From Nannocystis bainbridge (GTDB lineage Bacteria > Myxococcota_A > Polyangia > Nannocystales > Nannocystaceae), in contig NZ_JAQNDL010000001.1 of NCBI RefSeq assembly GCF_028368995.1, positions 1,612,001-1,676,000 on the forward strand: DNA of 64,000 bases, in the 5' to 3' direction. Shown one piece after another: positions 10,301 through 16,484 of this stretch. Within the stretch, counting starts at the first letter, position 1. Every line of letters begins with the position of its first letter. A model generated the notes under the pieces. The model ran no database searches. It was not told the DNA's origin and worked only from the letters and a program-made list of their open reading frames with translations. The position numbers and the translations under genes are program-made.

Positions 10301-10926
10301 GGGGCCGCGCGCAGGAGCGCGAGCGCGAGGTCCCGCTGGTCCGCAGCGAGGGCCAGGAGTACATCCGCTACGCGAAGGGCATGATCGCGTTTTATGGCCT
10401 CGCCGACCTCGTCGGCAAGGACCGCGTCAACGCGGCGCTGGCCGAGTTCTTGCGCGCCCGCGGCTTCGGGCCCGTCCCGCAGCCGATCGCCGACGACGTG
10501 ATCGCGGCCCTGCGCGCCGTCACGCCGCCGCAATACCAGTACTTCATCACCGACACCTTCGAGACGATCACCCTCTACGACAACCGGATCTGCGACGCCG
10601 CCGTCACCGAGGAGCAGGGCCGATTCCGCGTGCGGGTCACCGCCTGCGCCCGCAAGGTCCGCGCCGACGAGCACGGCCGCGAGACCCCGGCGCCGCTGGC
10701 CGACACCATCGAAGTCGGCGTGTTCACGGCCCCGGGCCCGCGGCAGCTCCGGCTCGGCAAGCCGCTCGCGCTCGAGAAGCACGTGTTCACCTCGAAATCC
10801 GCCGACGACCCGGGCGCCGAGCTCGTGCTCGAGTTCGTGGTCGACGAGCGCCCCGCCGTGGTCGCCATCGACCCGTACTACAAGCTGATCGAGAGCCGGT
10901 CGAACGACAATTTCTTCGACCTGTGA
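7309..10926 (+). CDS. ABC-2 permease fused to an M1-type aminopeptidase domain
   Basis: A 1205-residue fusion. The first roughly 590 residues hold two sets of about six hydrophobic helices separated by a basic, Pro/Arg-rich loop near residues 270-310, as in a doubled ABC-2 permease. The C-terminal half is extracytoplasmic and carries HEVAHQWW at about 941-948, with a Glu (VIESLSEY) 20 residues after the second His. This is the zinc-site plan of M1 aminopeptidases, with the Glu one residue later than the canonical HExxH-x18-E. A cis-acting export and processing system is suggested. Such permease/M1 proteins are known as a family in bacteria; substrate unknown. Partner ATPase immediately upstream. 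Confidence 0.88.
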   Translation: MSPFSTFAGIEIRYHLRRPVNYIFMVLMLLGGWLYTATPFAWAGPFGGAVDNDAPHKLNTIVMFMTLFGAIFTPAIAGTALLRDFEFRSHELLFTTRLRKFDFVLGRFLGACLFTALVTGCSALGLWLGAHMPWVDPARLGPGGALAYVWPVLVYVVPNAFVTCAVFIAVGVLTRSFLAVYVAGIVMFVGRQIGLSVMDGAFHAGPQIERIIALIDPFGLAASGLVTRHWTIDEQNTRLIAVVDALLWNRLLWLALGGLLLLVAYRWFRMEASPGVRRRARSIVDLPVVDPHRPPRPRPPVRPRSGPAATWAAFVAMTRLYFRDVTRARPFQAVVAVLLLFMLHAVDLNFQMMITLPVTHTMVLIVQEFGLFFSILLAVYAGQLIWRERDLHCDQLLDATPVASVAVIAAKIAALLLVQIVLLGLLLGCGVIFQALSGYMHFELPVYFGHLFGLDVPRHTLTILLAVALQLLVPHKGLGVALLVAYYVLFPLLKDIGLEHRLLRYADLPQILYSDMNGFGPNVWSFAVLWAYYFAFAMLLLAFGRLLLVRGTPGGLRARLRIARGRATGAWWRFVGLAAAAWLGLGAYAAHNFHVRNTYVTERGVEALQAVYERAYKQYEGLLQPQLAAVELRIDLSPETASARVRGTYRIVNTHEVAVPDVHLHLPEEVTIHALSFAGGATLVHEDPRIRHQIWQLAAPLAPGAETTLRFELGVERTGFAHRDRDTEIHANGALQSESQLLPWIGYDRDGEVADRDARRRLGLPERARMLAVDDPLAKGGLVVRHTHARIDFSTTVCTAPDQIAVAPGALVREWQQDGRRCFAYVVDNPILNSWVVQSARYEVARERHAGIDLEIYYHADHPYNIARMMTAMKRSLDYYQAQFTPYQARQLRILEFPRRHQDFAMAMPGTIPFSEGIGFILKFDPDDATTYDRPFWITAHEVAHQWWGHQVSARFVQGGTMVIESLSEYFAILVMEQEYGIEGVAPMLREKLEIYLRGRAQEREREVPLVRSEGQEYIRYAKGMIAFYGLADLVGKDRVNAALAEFLRARGFGPVPQPIADDVIAALRAVTPPQYQYFITDTFETITLYDNRICDAAVTEEQGRFRVRVTACARKVRADEHGRETPAPLADTIEVGVFTAPGPRQLRLGKPLALEKHVFTSKSADDPGAELVLEFVVDERPAVVAIDPYYKLIESRSNDNFFDL

Positions 10927-10946
10927 CGCCCGCGGCCCGGCGCGGG

Positions 10947-10970
10947 CGATGCCGCGTCCTCACGGCATCG
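10947..10970. terminator. Hairpin after the permease-peptidase gene
   Basis: CGATGCCG (10947-10954) and CGGCATCG (10963-10970) form a perfect 8-bp stem with an 8-nt loop, 20 nt after the stop and before the convergent YCII gene. No T-run follows. Confidence 0.4.
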
Positions 10971-11033
10971 TCCGCCGGGTCGGGGCATCGTCGGCGCCGG
11001 GCGGCCGACCTGCGACAGTCGGCCCGACGCGCC

Positions 11034-11468
11034 TCATTTCTTCTGCTGCTGCTCGAGCTCGGCGCGGAGGCGGTCCTCCTGCGCGCGAATCTCCGGCGTG
11101 TATTCCTCGCCGAAGTCCTCCGCCTCGAAGATCGGCCGGATCTCGAGCTCGGCCTCCTCGTTCGGCATCGGCTCCGGGCAGCGGCGCGCCCACTCGACCG
11201 CCTCGTCCATCGATCGCACCTGCCAGATCCAGTAGCCGGCCACCAGCTCCTTGGTCTCGGCGAATGGACCGTCGATCACGTCGCGCGTCTTACCCGAGAT
11301 CCGGATCCGCTTGCCCTTCACGCTCGGGTGCAGGCCGTCGCCGCCCAGCATCACGCCCGCCTTGACCAGCGCCTCGTTGTAGTTGCCCATCTCGGCCATC
11401 AGCTTCTCGCTCGGCATGACGCCCGCTTCGCTGTTCTTCGTGGCCTTTACGATCACCATGACCTTCAT
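11034..11468 (-). CDS. YCII-related domain protein
   Basis: A 144-residue protein of the YCII superfamily: N-terminal strand MKVMVIVKA, a helix, then the family hallmark DGPFAETKE at about residues 67-75, followed by YWIWQV and an EAVEWARRCP helix. The ferredoxin-like YCII fold is found in many small actinobacterial and myxobacterial proteins, often beside ECF sigma factors, but the reaction is generally unknown. The last 35 residues are a charged, Glu/Gln-rich helix ending in QQQKK. The ATG at 11468 is preceded by AAAGGACACGACG, a good ribosome binding site; the frame is open far upstream but that part does not resemble the family. Confidence 0.85.
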   Translation of the reverse strand: MKVMVIVKATKNSEAGVMPSEKLMAEMGNYNEALVKAGVMLGGDGLHPSVKGKRIRISGKTRDVIDGPFAETKELVAGYWIWQVRSMDEAVEWARRCPEPMPNEEAELEIRPIFEAEDFGEEYTPEIRAQEDRLRAELEQQQKK

Positions 11469-11860
11469 CGTCGTGTCCTTTCGCTGCGGCACCGCGCCGG
11501 TGCCGGTAGGTTGTTCGTACACGCGACGAACGGCCAGCCGCCAGATCGACACGGCCTCGACGAATTTTTTCGTCGGCCCGCGCGGTGGGCGAAATTCTGT
11601 TTCATGACGATGATTTATGCGATCCGCCCCGGACCGCTGCGGCCTGAGCCGTGGCGCCTCGCGCCGGGCCCCTCCCCAGGTCCCTCGCCCGCGGCCGAGT
11701 CCGCGGAGACGACGCGGTTCATCTCCCGCCATCCCGGCGCGAACCACAAGGCTGTCTTTTAAGGCATGTCCTTCCAGACATGAAACGAGACCCTCGCCGC
11801 GCAGATCCGAGCCATGATCGTCTGTCACGCCCGGGCCCGCTTTGTTAGCCTCGCCGGACG
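11469..11860. other. Divergent intergenic region with inverted repeats
   Basis: About 390 nt between the YCII gene and the next plus-strand gene. It contains two inverted repeats sharing one half-site: GTTCGT-N7-ACGAAC (11513-11531) and CGACGAA-TTTT-TTCGTCG (11558-11575), upstream of the YCII start and possibly its operator. Downstream lies a 14-bp repeat array (11751-11792). I see no credible coding sequence. Confidence 0.5.
11751..11792. repeat. 14-bp repeat, three units
   Basis: Units GGCTGTCTTTTAAG, GCATGTCCTTCCAG and ACATGAAACGAGAC follow each other at an exact 14-nt period. The outer units are degenerate. The array lies in a divergent 5' region rather than next to a stop codon. Confidence 0.7.
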
Positions 11861-12466
11861 ATGAGCAAGGGCAAGAGCATCCACGGGTGCGTCGAGGGCG
11901 ACCTGACCGCCGACGAGGACGAATACCCGCACGGCCTGCCGACCGAGATCCGGCCGCCGAAGTTGTTCCGCGACGGCGGCTTCGAGCCGCGCGGCGGCCT
12001 CGTGCTCGCCGTCAAGACCCCGCTCGGCACCTACGGCATGGGCGGCCCCGGCTTCCTCGGCATCCAAGTCGGCGGCGGCCGCCCGCACGAGCCGCGCTGG
12101 CTCGTCGTGACGCTGTGGGCCGCGGCGGGCTGGGCCACGATCGACGGCGACCTCGTGAGCGAAGAATTCTTCGAGTGCGACCGCATCGCGCTCGCGGCCG
12201 CGGGGCGTCGCTTTCGCAGCATCACGACGGCGCTCACCGGGACCACGCTGATCGCCGCCGATTGCAGCGACGACCTGCTGGTGCTGGTGTTCGAGCGAGA
12301 CGGTGCGCGCCAGCGCCTCGAGATCTGGCGCGACGGCCGGGACGTGCCGCCGTGGCGCGGCAGCGGCCAGCCGCGCACGCTCGGGCCCGACGAGTCGATG
12401 CGCGACGCCGTGGTCGTCAGCGAGTCCGGCTACCTGTGGACAGCGGACGACGACGACGACGAGTGA
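11861..12466 (+). CDS. Hypothetical protein with acidic tail
   Basis: A 201-residue, apparently cytosolic protein of unknown family. It shows a Gly-rich segment near residues 48-70 (GTYGMGGPGFLG), several hydrophobic beta-type strands (WLVVTLWAAAGWATI, LLVLVFERD), and ends in a run of seven acidic residues (DDDDDE at the end). The alternating strand pattern suggests a mainly beta protein. Codon usage is typical. The ATG follows CGGACG; no strong Shine-Dalgarno site is visible. It is convergent with the following gene, with only 16 nt between the stops. Confidence 0.65.
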   Translation: MSKGKSIHGCVEGDLTADEDEYPHGLPTEIRPPKLFRDGGFEPRGGLVLAVKTPLGTYGMGGPGFLGIQVGGGRPHEPRWLVVTLWAAAGWATIDGDLVSEEFFECDRIALAAAGRRFRSITTALTGTTLIAADCSDDLLVLVFERDGARQRLEIWRDGRDVPPWRGSGQPRTLGPDESMRDAVVVSESGYLWTADDDDDE

Positions 12467-12482
12467 GCCGCGCTCGCCTGCT

Positions 12483-12872
12483 TCACTGCGCCACGCGCAG
12501 GCGGACCTCGATGTCGATGTCCCAGCCCGAGGTCTCGTTGTTGGTGAGGCGGTAGAGCGTGCCGTACTCGATGCGGCGGATGATGTAGCTGGTGGTCCGC
12601 TGGCCGCCGCGCGGCCCCTGCGTCACCTTGACCTCGATCTGGCTCGGCCCGCGCAGGACCACGAAGTCGCCGCGGTCTCCCAGCCGAATGGCGTCGTTCT
12701 CGACCGAGTCCAGCCCCTGGCTGTCGTCGATGTAGTCGAGGATCGAGGTCATCGCGCGGGCGTCCTCGGCGTCGGGCTCGGCCGCGATCGCGGGGGCGGA
12801 CAGGGCGACCAGGGCGACCAGCAGCGCCGCGGGGCCAGCTTTCGTGGTGATGTCGAAGATCCACATGAGCAT
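12483..12872 (-). CDS. Small secreted protein
   Basis: A 129-residue protein with a signal peptide ending in AIAA before EPDAEDA, so it is likely exported to the periplasm or beyond. The mature part of about 95 residues alternates charged and hydrophobic positions (FVVLRGPSQIEVKV, TTSYIIRRIEYGTLYRLT), which suggests a small beta-barrel or sandwich; no family recognised. Two ATGs six bases apart are possible starts (12872 and 12866). The AAGGAG upstream fits the second one better by spacing, while the first gives a longer N-region. Confidence 0.6.
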   Translation of the reverse strand: MLMWIFDITTKAGPAALLVALVALSAPAIAAEPDAEDARAMTSILDYIDDSQGLDSVENDAIRLGDRGDFVVLRGPSQIEVKVTQGPRGGQRTTSYIIRRIEYGTLYRLTNNETSGWDIDIEVRLRVAQ

Positions 12873-13552
12873 CGTCTCCTTGCGAAAATCGCGGGCGCCG
12901 CCCAATCGACGGCCCCGCAAGATTGAGCCGACCCGCGCTGGCGTCCAGCGAACGGCCGCAGAAATCAGCGCCTGTCCGCCCGCCGCGAGCGTCCGCTCGC
13001 ACGCCCGGCCCGCGCCCCTCGGCCGCTCGGATCGAGTCGCGGCGCTCGTCGCGATTGCATGGACTCGATCGATCGCCGAACACCGACAATCACAGCACCG
13101 CATGCCCCCGATCCCGGGGACTCTTATCGCGCTGCGGATCTCCGACCACGGTTCATTTCGACGTGAGGATGCGCCCGCGCCGCAAGCCGATCTCCCGCGC
13201 CACGATCGACGCGCTGCGGCCTGACGACCCTATGCATATCCGCGCCGGTGACATCGCGGCAATTGGCGAGAGCGCGCGTCGGTGGCGGATCGGCGCTTGT
13301 GCCATTCGCGCACCGCGAATTCGTGCTGCATTCGCCCGCGGCTCTCGTCGCGCCCCCGGCGGACCCGGGCGCGGGGCGGGCTCTGCAGCCATTCGCTGCC
13401 GCGCACGCGCGACGAAAGGGCGCCCGCGGGCCGGGGTTTCACGCGCGCCAGCGGATGTTCCTCTCGCGCGATTGCATCGAAGGACCCTGGTCACTGGCAT
13501 TTCGGATCCTATCCTTCATGACCCTTTTCCAACCAAAGGGTTCGGAGACATC
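12873..13552. other. Long intergenic region
   Basis: About 680 nt between divergent genes. Overlapping frames are Arg/Ala-rich with no sensible protein character. No repeat unit or hairpin is convincing. The GGAG seven bases before the ATG at 13553 is the ribosome binding site of the next gene. Confidence 0.45.
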
Positions 13553-14269
13553 ATGCGAAAATACCTTAGGCATCTCACCCACCTCACCCTCGTTCTCACC
13601 GCTTTCGCCGCCTGCGATTCCGGGGACATCACGCCGCGCGAGGCCGATCCGCTGGTCTGCGGCGGCTTCGCGGGCCTCGAATGCCCGGCCGGCCTCGTCT
13701 GCGTCGACGACCCGAGCGACGATTGCGACCCGCTCAAGGGCGGCGCCGATTGCATCGGCATCTGCGAGGACCCCGGCCCCGCGACCTGCGGCGGCTTCCT
13801 CGGAACCGAATGCCCCGAAGGACAGGTCTGCGTCGACGACCCGAACGACGATTGCGACCCGCAGAACGGCGGCGCCGACTGCATCGGCGTCTGCGAGGAG
13901 GCCCCCGCGACCTGCGGCGGCTTCCTCGGCACCGAATGCCCCGACGGCCAGGTCTGCGTCGACGACCCGAACGACGATTGCGACCCGCAGAACGGCGGCT
14001 CCGACTGCATCGGCGTCTGCGAGGACGGCCCGGCCGTGTGCGGCGGGATCCTCGGCACCGCCTGCCCCAAGGGCCAGACCTGCGTCGACGACCCCAGCGA
14101 CGACTGCGACCCGGAGAAGGGCGGGGACGACTGCATCGGCGTCTGCACCGACTCCGGCCGGGTGTACGTGAACCACGATCCGGCCGCCTGCCTGGCGATC
14201 AAGTTCGCGTGCCCCAAGGGCATGAAGCACTTCTTCGACGCGACCGGCTGCGGCTGCGAGCCGGAGTGA
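13553..14269 (+). CDS. Cys-rich tandem-repeat lipoprotein
   Basis: A 238-residue lipoprotein (lipobox AFAAC) built from four near-identical tandem repeats of 42-44 residues. Each repeat follows the pattern C-GGF-x-G-x-EC-P-x-G-x-x-C-VDDP-x-DDC-DP-x-x-GG-x-DC-IG-x-C, with six Cys and a conserved acidic VDDPxDDCD core that could bind metal. After the last repeat comes a shorter, different Cys-containing tail (IKFACPKGM to CGCEPE). I recognise the style from secreted myxobacterial proteins but cannot name a function. Repeats 2 and 3 are almost identical, so copy number may vary by recombination. GGAG lies seven bases before the ATG. Confidence 0.8.
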   Translation: MRKYLRHLTHLTLVLTAFAACDSGDITPREADPLVCGGFAGLECPAGLVCVDDPSDDCDPLKGGADCIGICEDPGPATCGGFLGTECPEGQVCVDDPNDDCDPQNGGADCIGVCEEAPATCGGFLGTECPDGQVCVDDPNDDCDPQNGGSDCIGVCEDGPAVCGGILGTACPKGQTCVDDPSDDCDPEKGGDDCIGVCTDSGRVYVNHDPAACLAIKFACPKGMKHFFDATGCGCEPE

Positions 14270-14353
14270 GCCTGGCGACGCGGCGATCCTGACCGCGCAC
14301 CGGGCCGCCCAGCCCGCCTTTGCGCGGCCCCGGACGGTCCAGCCCGCCCGCGC

Positions 14354-14406
14354 GCGCGCGGCGGCGTGTCCAACGGCACGCCGCCGCGCGCCCCGCGGGC
14401 GTTTTT
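14354..14406 (+). terminator. Intrinsic terminator-like hairpin with T-run
   Basis: Arms 14354-14368 and 14377-14391 are perfect 15-bp complements around an 8-nt loop. A second small CGCC/GGCG stem and TTTTT (14402-14406) follow. It sits between the Cys-rich lipoprotein gene and the helicase gene and is the only hairpin in the window with a T-run. Confidence 0.55.
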
Positions 14407-14428
14407 AATCGGGTAGACGTTGCCGCGC

Positions 14429-16141
14429 ATGAGCGACGACGAAGACCTCCCCCCGCCGACCGGCTTCGCCGCGCTCGACCTGCCCGAGCCGCTCCTCAAG
14501 GCCCTGAGCGACGTCGGCTACGAGACGCCGTCACCGATCCAGTCGCAGACGATCCCGCACCTGCTGGCCGGACGCGACCTGCTCGGCCAGGCCCAGACCG
14601 GCACCGGCAAGACCGCGGCGTTCGCCCTGCCGATCCTCGCGCGCCTCGACCGGACCCGGCCGACCCTGCAGGCGCTGGTGCTCACGCCCACGCGCGAGCT
14701 GGCGATCCAGGTCGCCGAGGCGCTGCACCGCTACGCCGCCCACATGCCGGGCTTCCGCGTGCTGCCGATCTACGGCGGCCAGAGCTACGGCCCGCAGCTG
14801 CAAGCGCTCGGGCGCGGGGTCCATGTCGTCGTCGGCACCCCGGGGCGCATCATCGATCACCTCGGCCGCGGCTCGCTCGACCTGACGCAGCTGCGCCAGG
14901 TCGTGCTCGACGAGGCCGACGAGATGCTGCGCATGGGCTTCATCGACGACGTCGAGCACATCCTGCGCGCGACCCCGGCCGCGCGGCAGACCGCGCTGTT
15001 CTCGGCCACCCTGCCGCCGCCGATCCGGCGGATCGCCCAGACCTACCTGCGCGACCCGGTCGAGGTCACGATCGCCGGCAAGAGCCGCACCGCCGACAAC
15101 ATCCGCCAGCGCTACTGGGTCGTCAGCGGCATGCACAAGCTCGACGCGCTGACGCGGATCCTCGAGGCCGAGACGTTCGACGCGATGATCGTGTTCGCCC
15201 GCACCAAGGTCGCCACCGACGACCTGGCCGAGCGCCTGCAGGCCCGCGGCTTCGCGGCCGCGGCGATCAACGGCGACATCCCGCAGGCCCAGCGCGAGCG
15301 CACGATCGCCATGCTGCGCGACGGCGCGATCGACATCCTCGTCGCCACCGACGTCGCCGCCCGCGGGCTCGACGTCGACCGCATCAGCCACGTCATGAAC
15401 TACGACGTGCCGACCGACCCGGAGAGCTACGTCCACCGGATCGGCCGCACGGGCCGCGCCGGCCGCAGCGGCGAGGCGGTCCTGTTCATCGCCCCGCGCG
15501 AGCGCGGCCTGCTGCGCATGATCGAGCGCGCGACCCGACAGCCGATCACGCCGATGGAGCTGCCGACCATCAAGATGGTCAACGACGTGCGGCTGGCGCG
15601 GTTCAAGCAGCAGATCCGCGACAGCATCGCCGCTGGCGGCCTCGAGCCGTTCCAGAACGCGATCGAGGAGCTCGAGAAGGAGGACAACATCCCCGCGCTC
15701 GAGATCGCGGCCGCCCTGGCCAAGATGGTCCGCAAGGGCGAGCCGTTCATGCTGGCGGCCGAGCGCCGCGAGCCCGAGGAGCGGCACACGCACGAGGAGC
15801 GGCCGCCGGCGCGCGGCCCCGACCCCGGCATGGCCGCCTACCGCGTCGAGGTCGGCCACCTCCACGGCCTCCGGCCCGGCAACCTGGTCGGCGCGATCGC
15901 CAACGAGGCCCGGCTGACGAGCAAGCAGATCGGCCGCATCGACATCCAGAAGGACCACGCCTTCGTCGAGCTGCCCGCCGAGCTGCCCGACGAGCTGCTG
16001 CAGCACCTGAAGAACGTGTGGGTCGCCGGCGGCCAGCTGCGGATCACCCGCGACGGCGAGCCGCCCGACGACGAGGGCAAGCGCCCGCCCAAGCGCAACC
16101 TGCTGCGCGGGCGCCTGTTCGGCAAGCCGCGCCGGAACTGA
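14429..16141 (+). CDS. DEAD-box RNA helicase with DbpA-type RNA-binding domain
   Basis: A 570-residue ATP-dependent RNA helicase. The ordered motifs are all present: Q-motif (GFAALDL to SPIQSQ), motif I AQTGTGKT, Ia PTRELA, Ib GTPGR, II DEAD, III SAT, IV IVFARTK, V ATDVAARGLD and VI HRIGRTGRAG. After a charged linker the C-terminal 75 residues (from about YRVEVGHLHG) form a DbpA/CsdA-type RNA-binding domain. By family knowledge this is a DeaD/CsdA-like helicase for ribosome assembly, mRNA turnover or cold adaptation. The ATG is chosen because an upstream TTG adds only three residues. A six-unit 14-bp repeat array begins 17 nt after the stop. Confidence 0.93.
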   Translation: MSDDEDLPPPTGFAALDLPEPLLKALSDVGYETPSPIQSQTIPHLLAGRDLLGQAQTGTGKTAAFALPILARLDRTRPTLQALVLTPTRELAIQVAEALHRYAAHMPGFRVLPIYGGQSYGPQLQALGRGVHVVVGTPGRIIDHLGRGSLDLTQLRQVVLDEADEMLRMGFIDDVEHILRATPAARQTALFSATLPPPIRRIAQTYLRDPVEVTIAGKSRTADNIRQRYWVVSGMHKLDALTRILEAETFDAMIVFARTKVATDDLAERLQARGFAAAAINGDIPQAQRERTIAMLRDGAIDILVATDVAARGLDVDRISHVMNYDVPTDPESYVHRIGRTGRAGRSGEAVLFIAPRERGLLRMIERATRQPITPMELPTIKMVNDVRLARFKQQIRDSIAAGGLEPFQNAIEELEKEDNIPALEIAAALAKMVRKGEPFMLAAERREPEERHTHEERPPARGPDPGMAAYRVEVGHLHGLRPGNLVGAIANEARLTSKQIGRIDIQKDHAFVELPAELPDELLQHLKNVWVAGGQLRITRDGEPPDDEGKRPPKRNLLRGRLFGKPRRN

Positions 16142-16158
16142 GCCGCACGAGCGGCCGC

Positions 16159-16242
16159 CGATGACACGAGAGACATGTCCTAACGGACATGTCTCTTTTC
16201 ATATGTCTGTCGAGGCATGTCCTCTCGAACATGTCCCGAGAC
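16159..16242. repeat. 14-bp repeat, six units
   Basis: The longest array with 30844-30927. Unit starts are 16159 (degenerate), 16173, 16187, 16201, 16215 and 16229, all exactly 14 apart; the clearest units are ACATGTCCTAACGG and ACATGTCCCGAGAC. Neighbouring units pair as a 9-bp hairpin with a TAAC loop (GACATGTCC / GGACATGTC). It lies directly between the helicase stop and a gene remnant. Confidence 0.9.
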
Positions 16243-16425
16243 GCTGCGAGGCGGGCTCGCGCGCCGCTCGCCGTCGGCCGCGCCCGACCCGCCTTCGCCC
16301 GCGACCTCGACCGGGGCACGGCGATCGCCCCGAGCTTCCGCGACGCGGTCAAGCTGCACCACCTCGTCGACACCATCGCCGAGGCGTCCGCCAGCGGCCA
16401 GCGCAAGCTGTGGCAGCGACCGTAA
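16243..16425 (+). pseudogene. C-terminal remnant, possibly of a Gfo/Idh/MocA-type oxidoreductase
   Basis: An open frame enters from the repeat array and ends at the TAA at 16423-16425. Its last 40 residues (RDLDRGTAIAPSFRDAVKLH, then HLVDTIAEASASGQRK) resemble, from memory, the end of Gfo/Idh/MocA-type dehydrogenases, where a P-x-F/S-x-x-A-x-x-x-H/Q-x-x-x-D-A-I pattern closes the protein. No N-terminal Rossmann domain is present, and the sequence upstream is repeat. I therefore call it a truncated relic with no product of its own. A small real ORF is the alternative. Confidence 0.45.
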
Positions 16426-16484
16426 AACCAATGCCATGAGCCGCACGCGATCGCCGGTCCGCGGCGTGTGGTAGCGTGGCCGCG

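Noticed and set aside
7216..10782. An antisense 1188-codon open frame
   Set aside because: It is the reverse-complement shadow of the permease-peptidase gene; composition is dominated by Asp/Glu/Gly/Val-rich or Arg-rich artefacts of GC codon bias.
16159..16242. A CRISPR array
   Set aside because: Units are only 14 nt, follow each other without spacers of constant length and variable sequence, and no cas gene is near.
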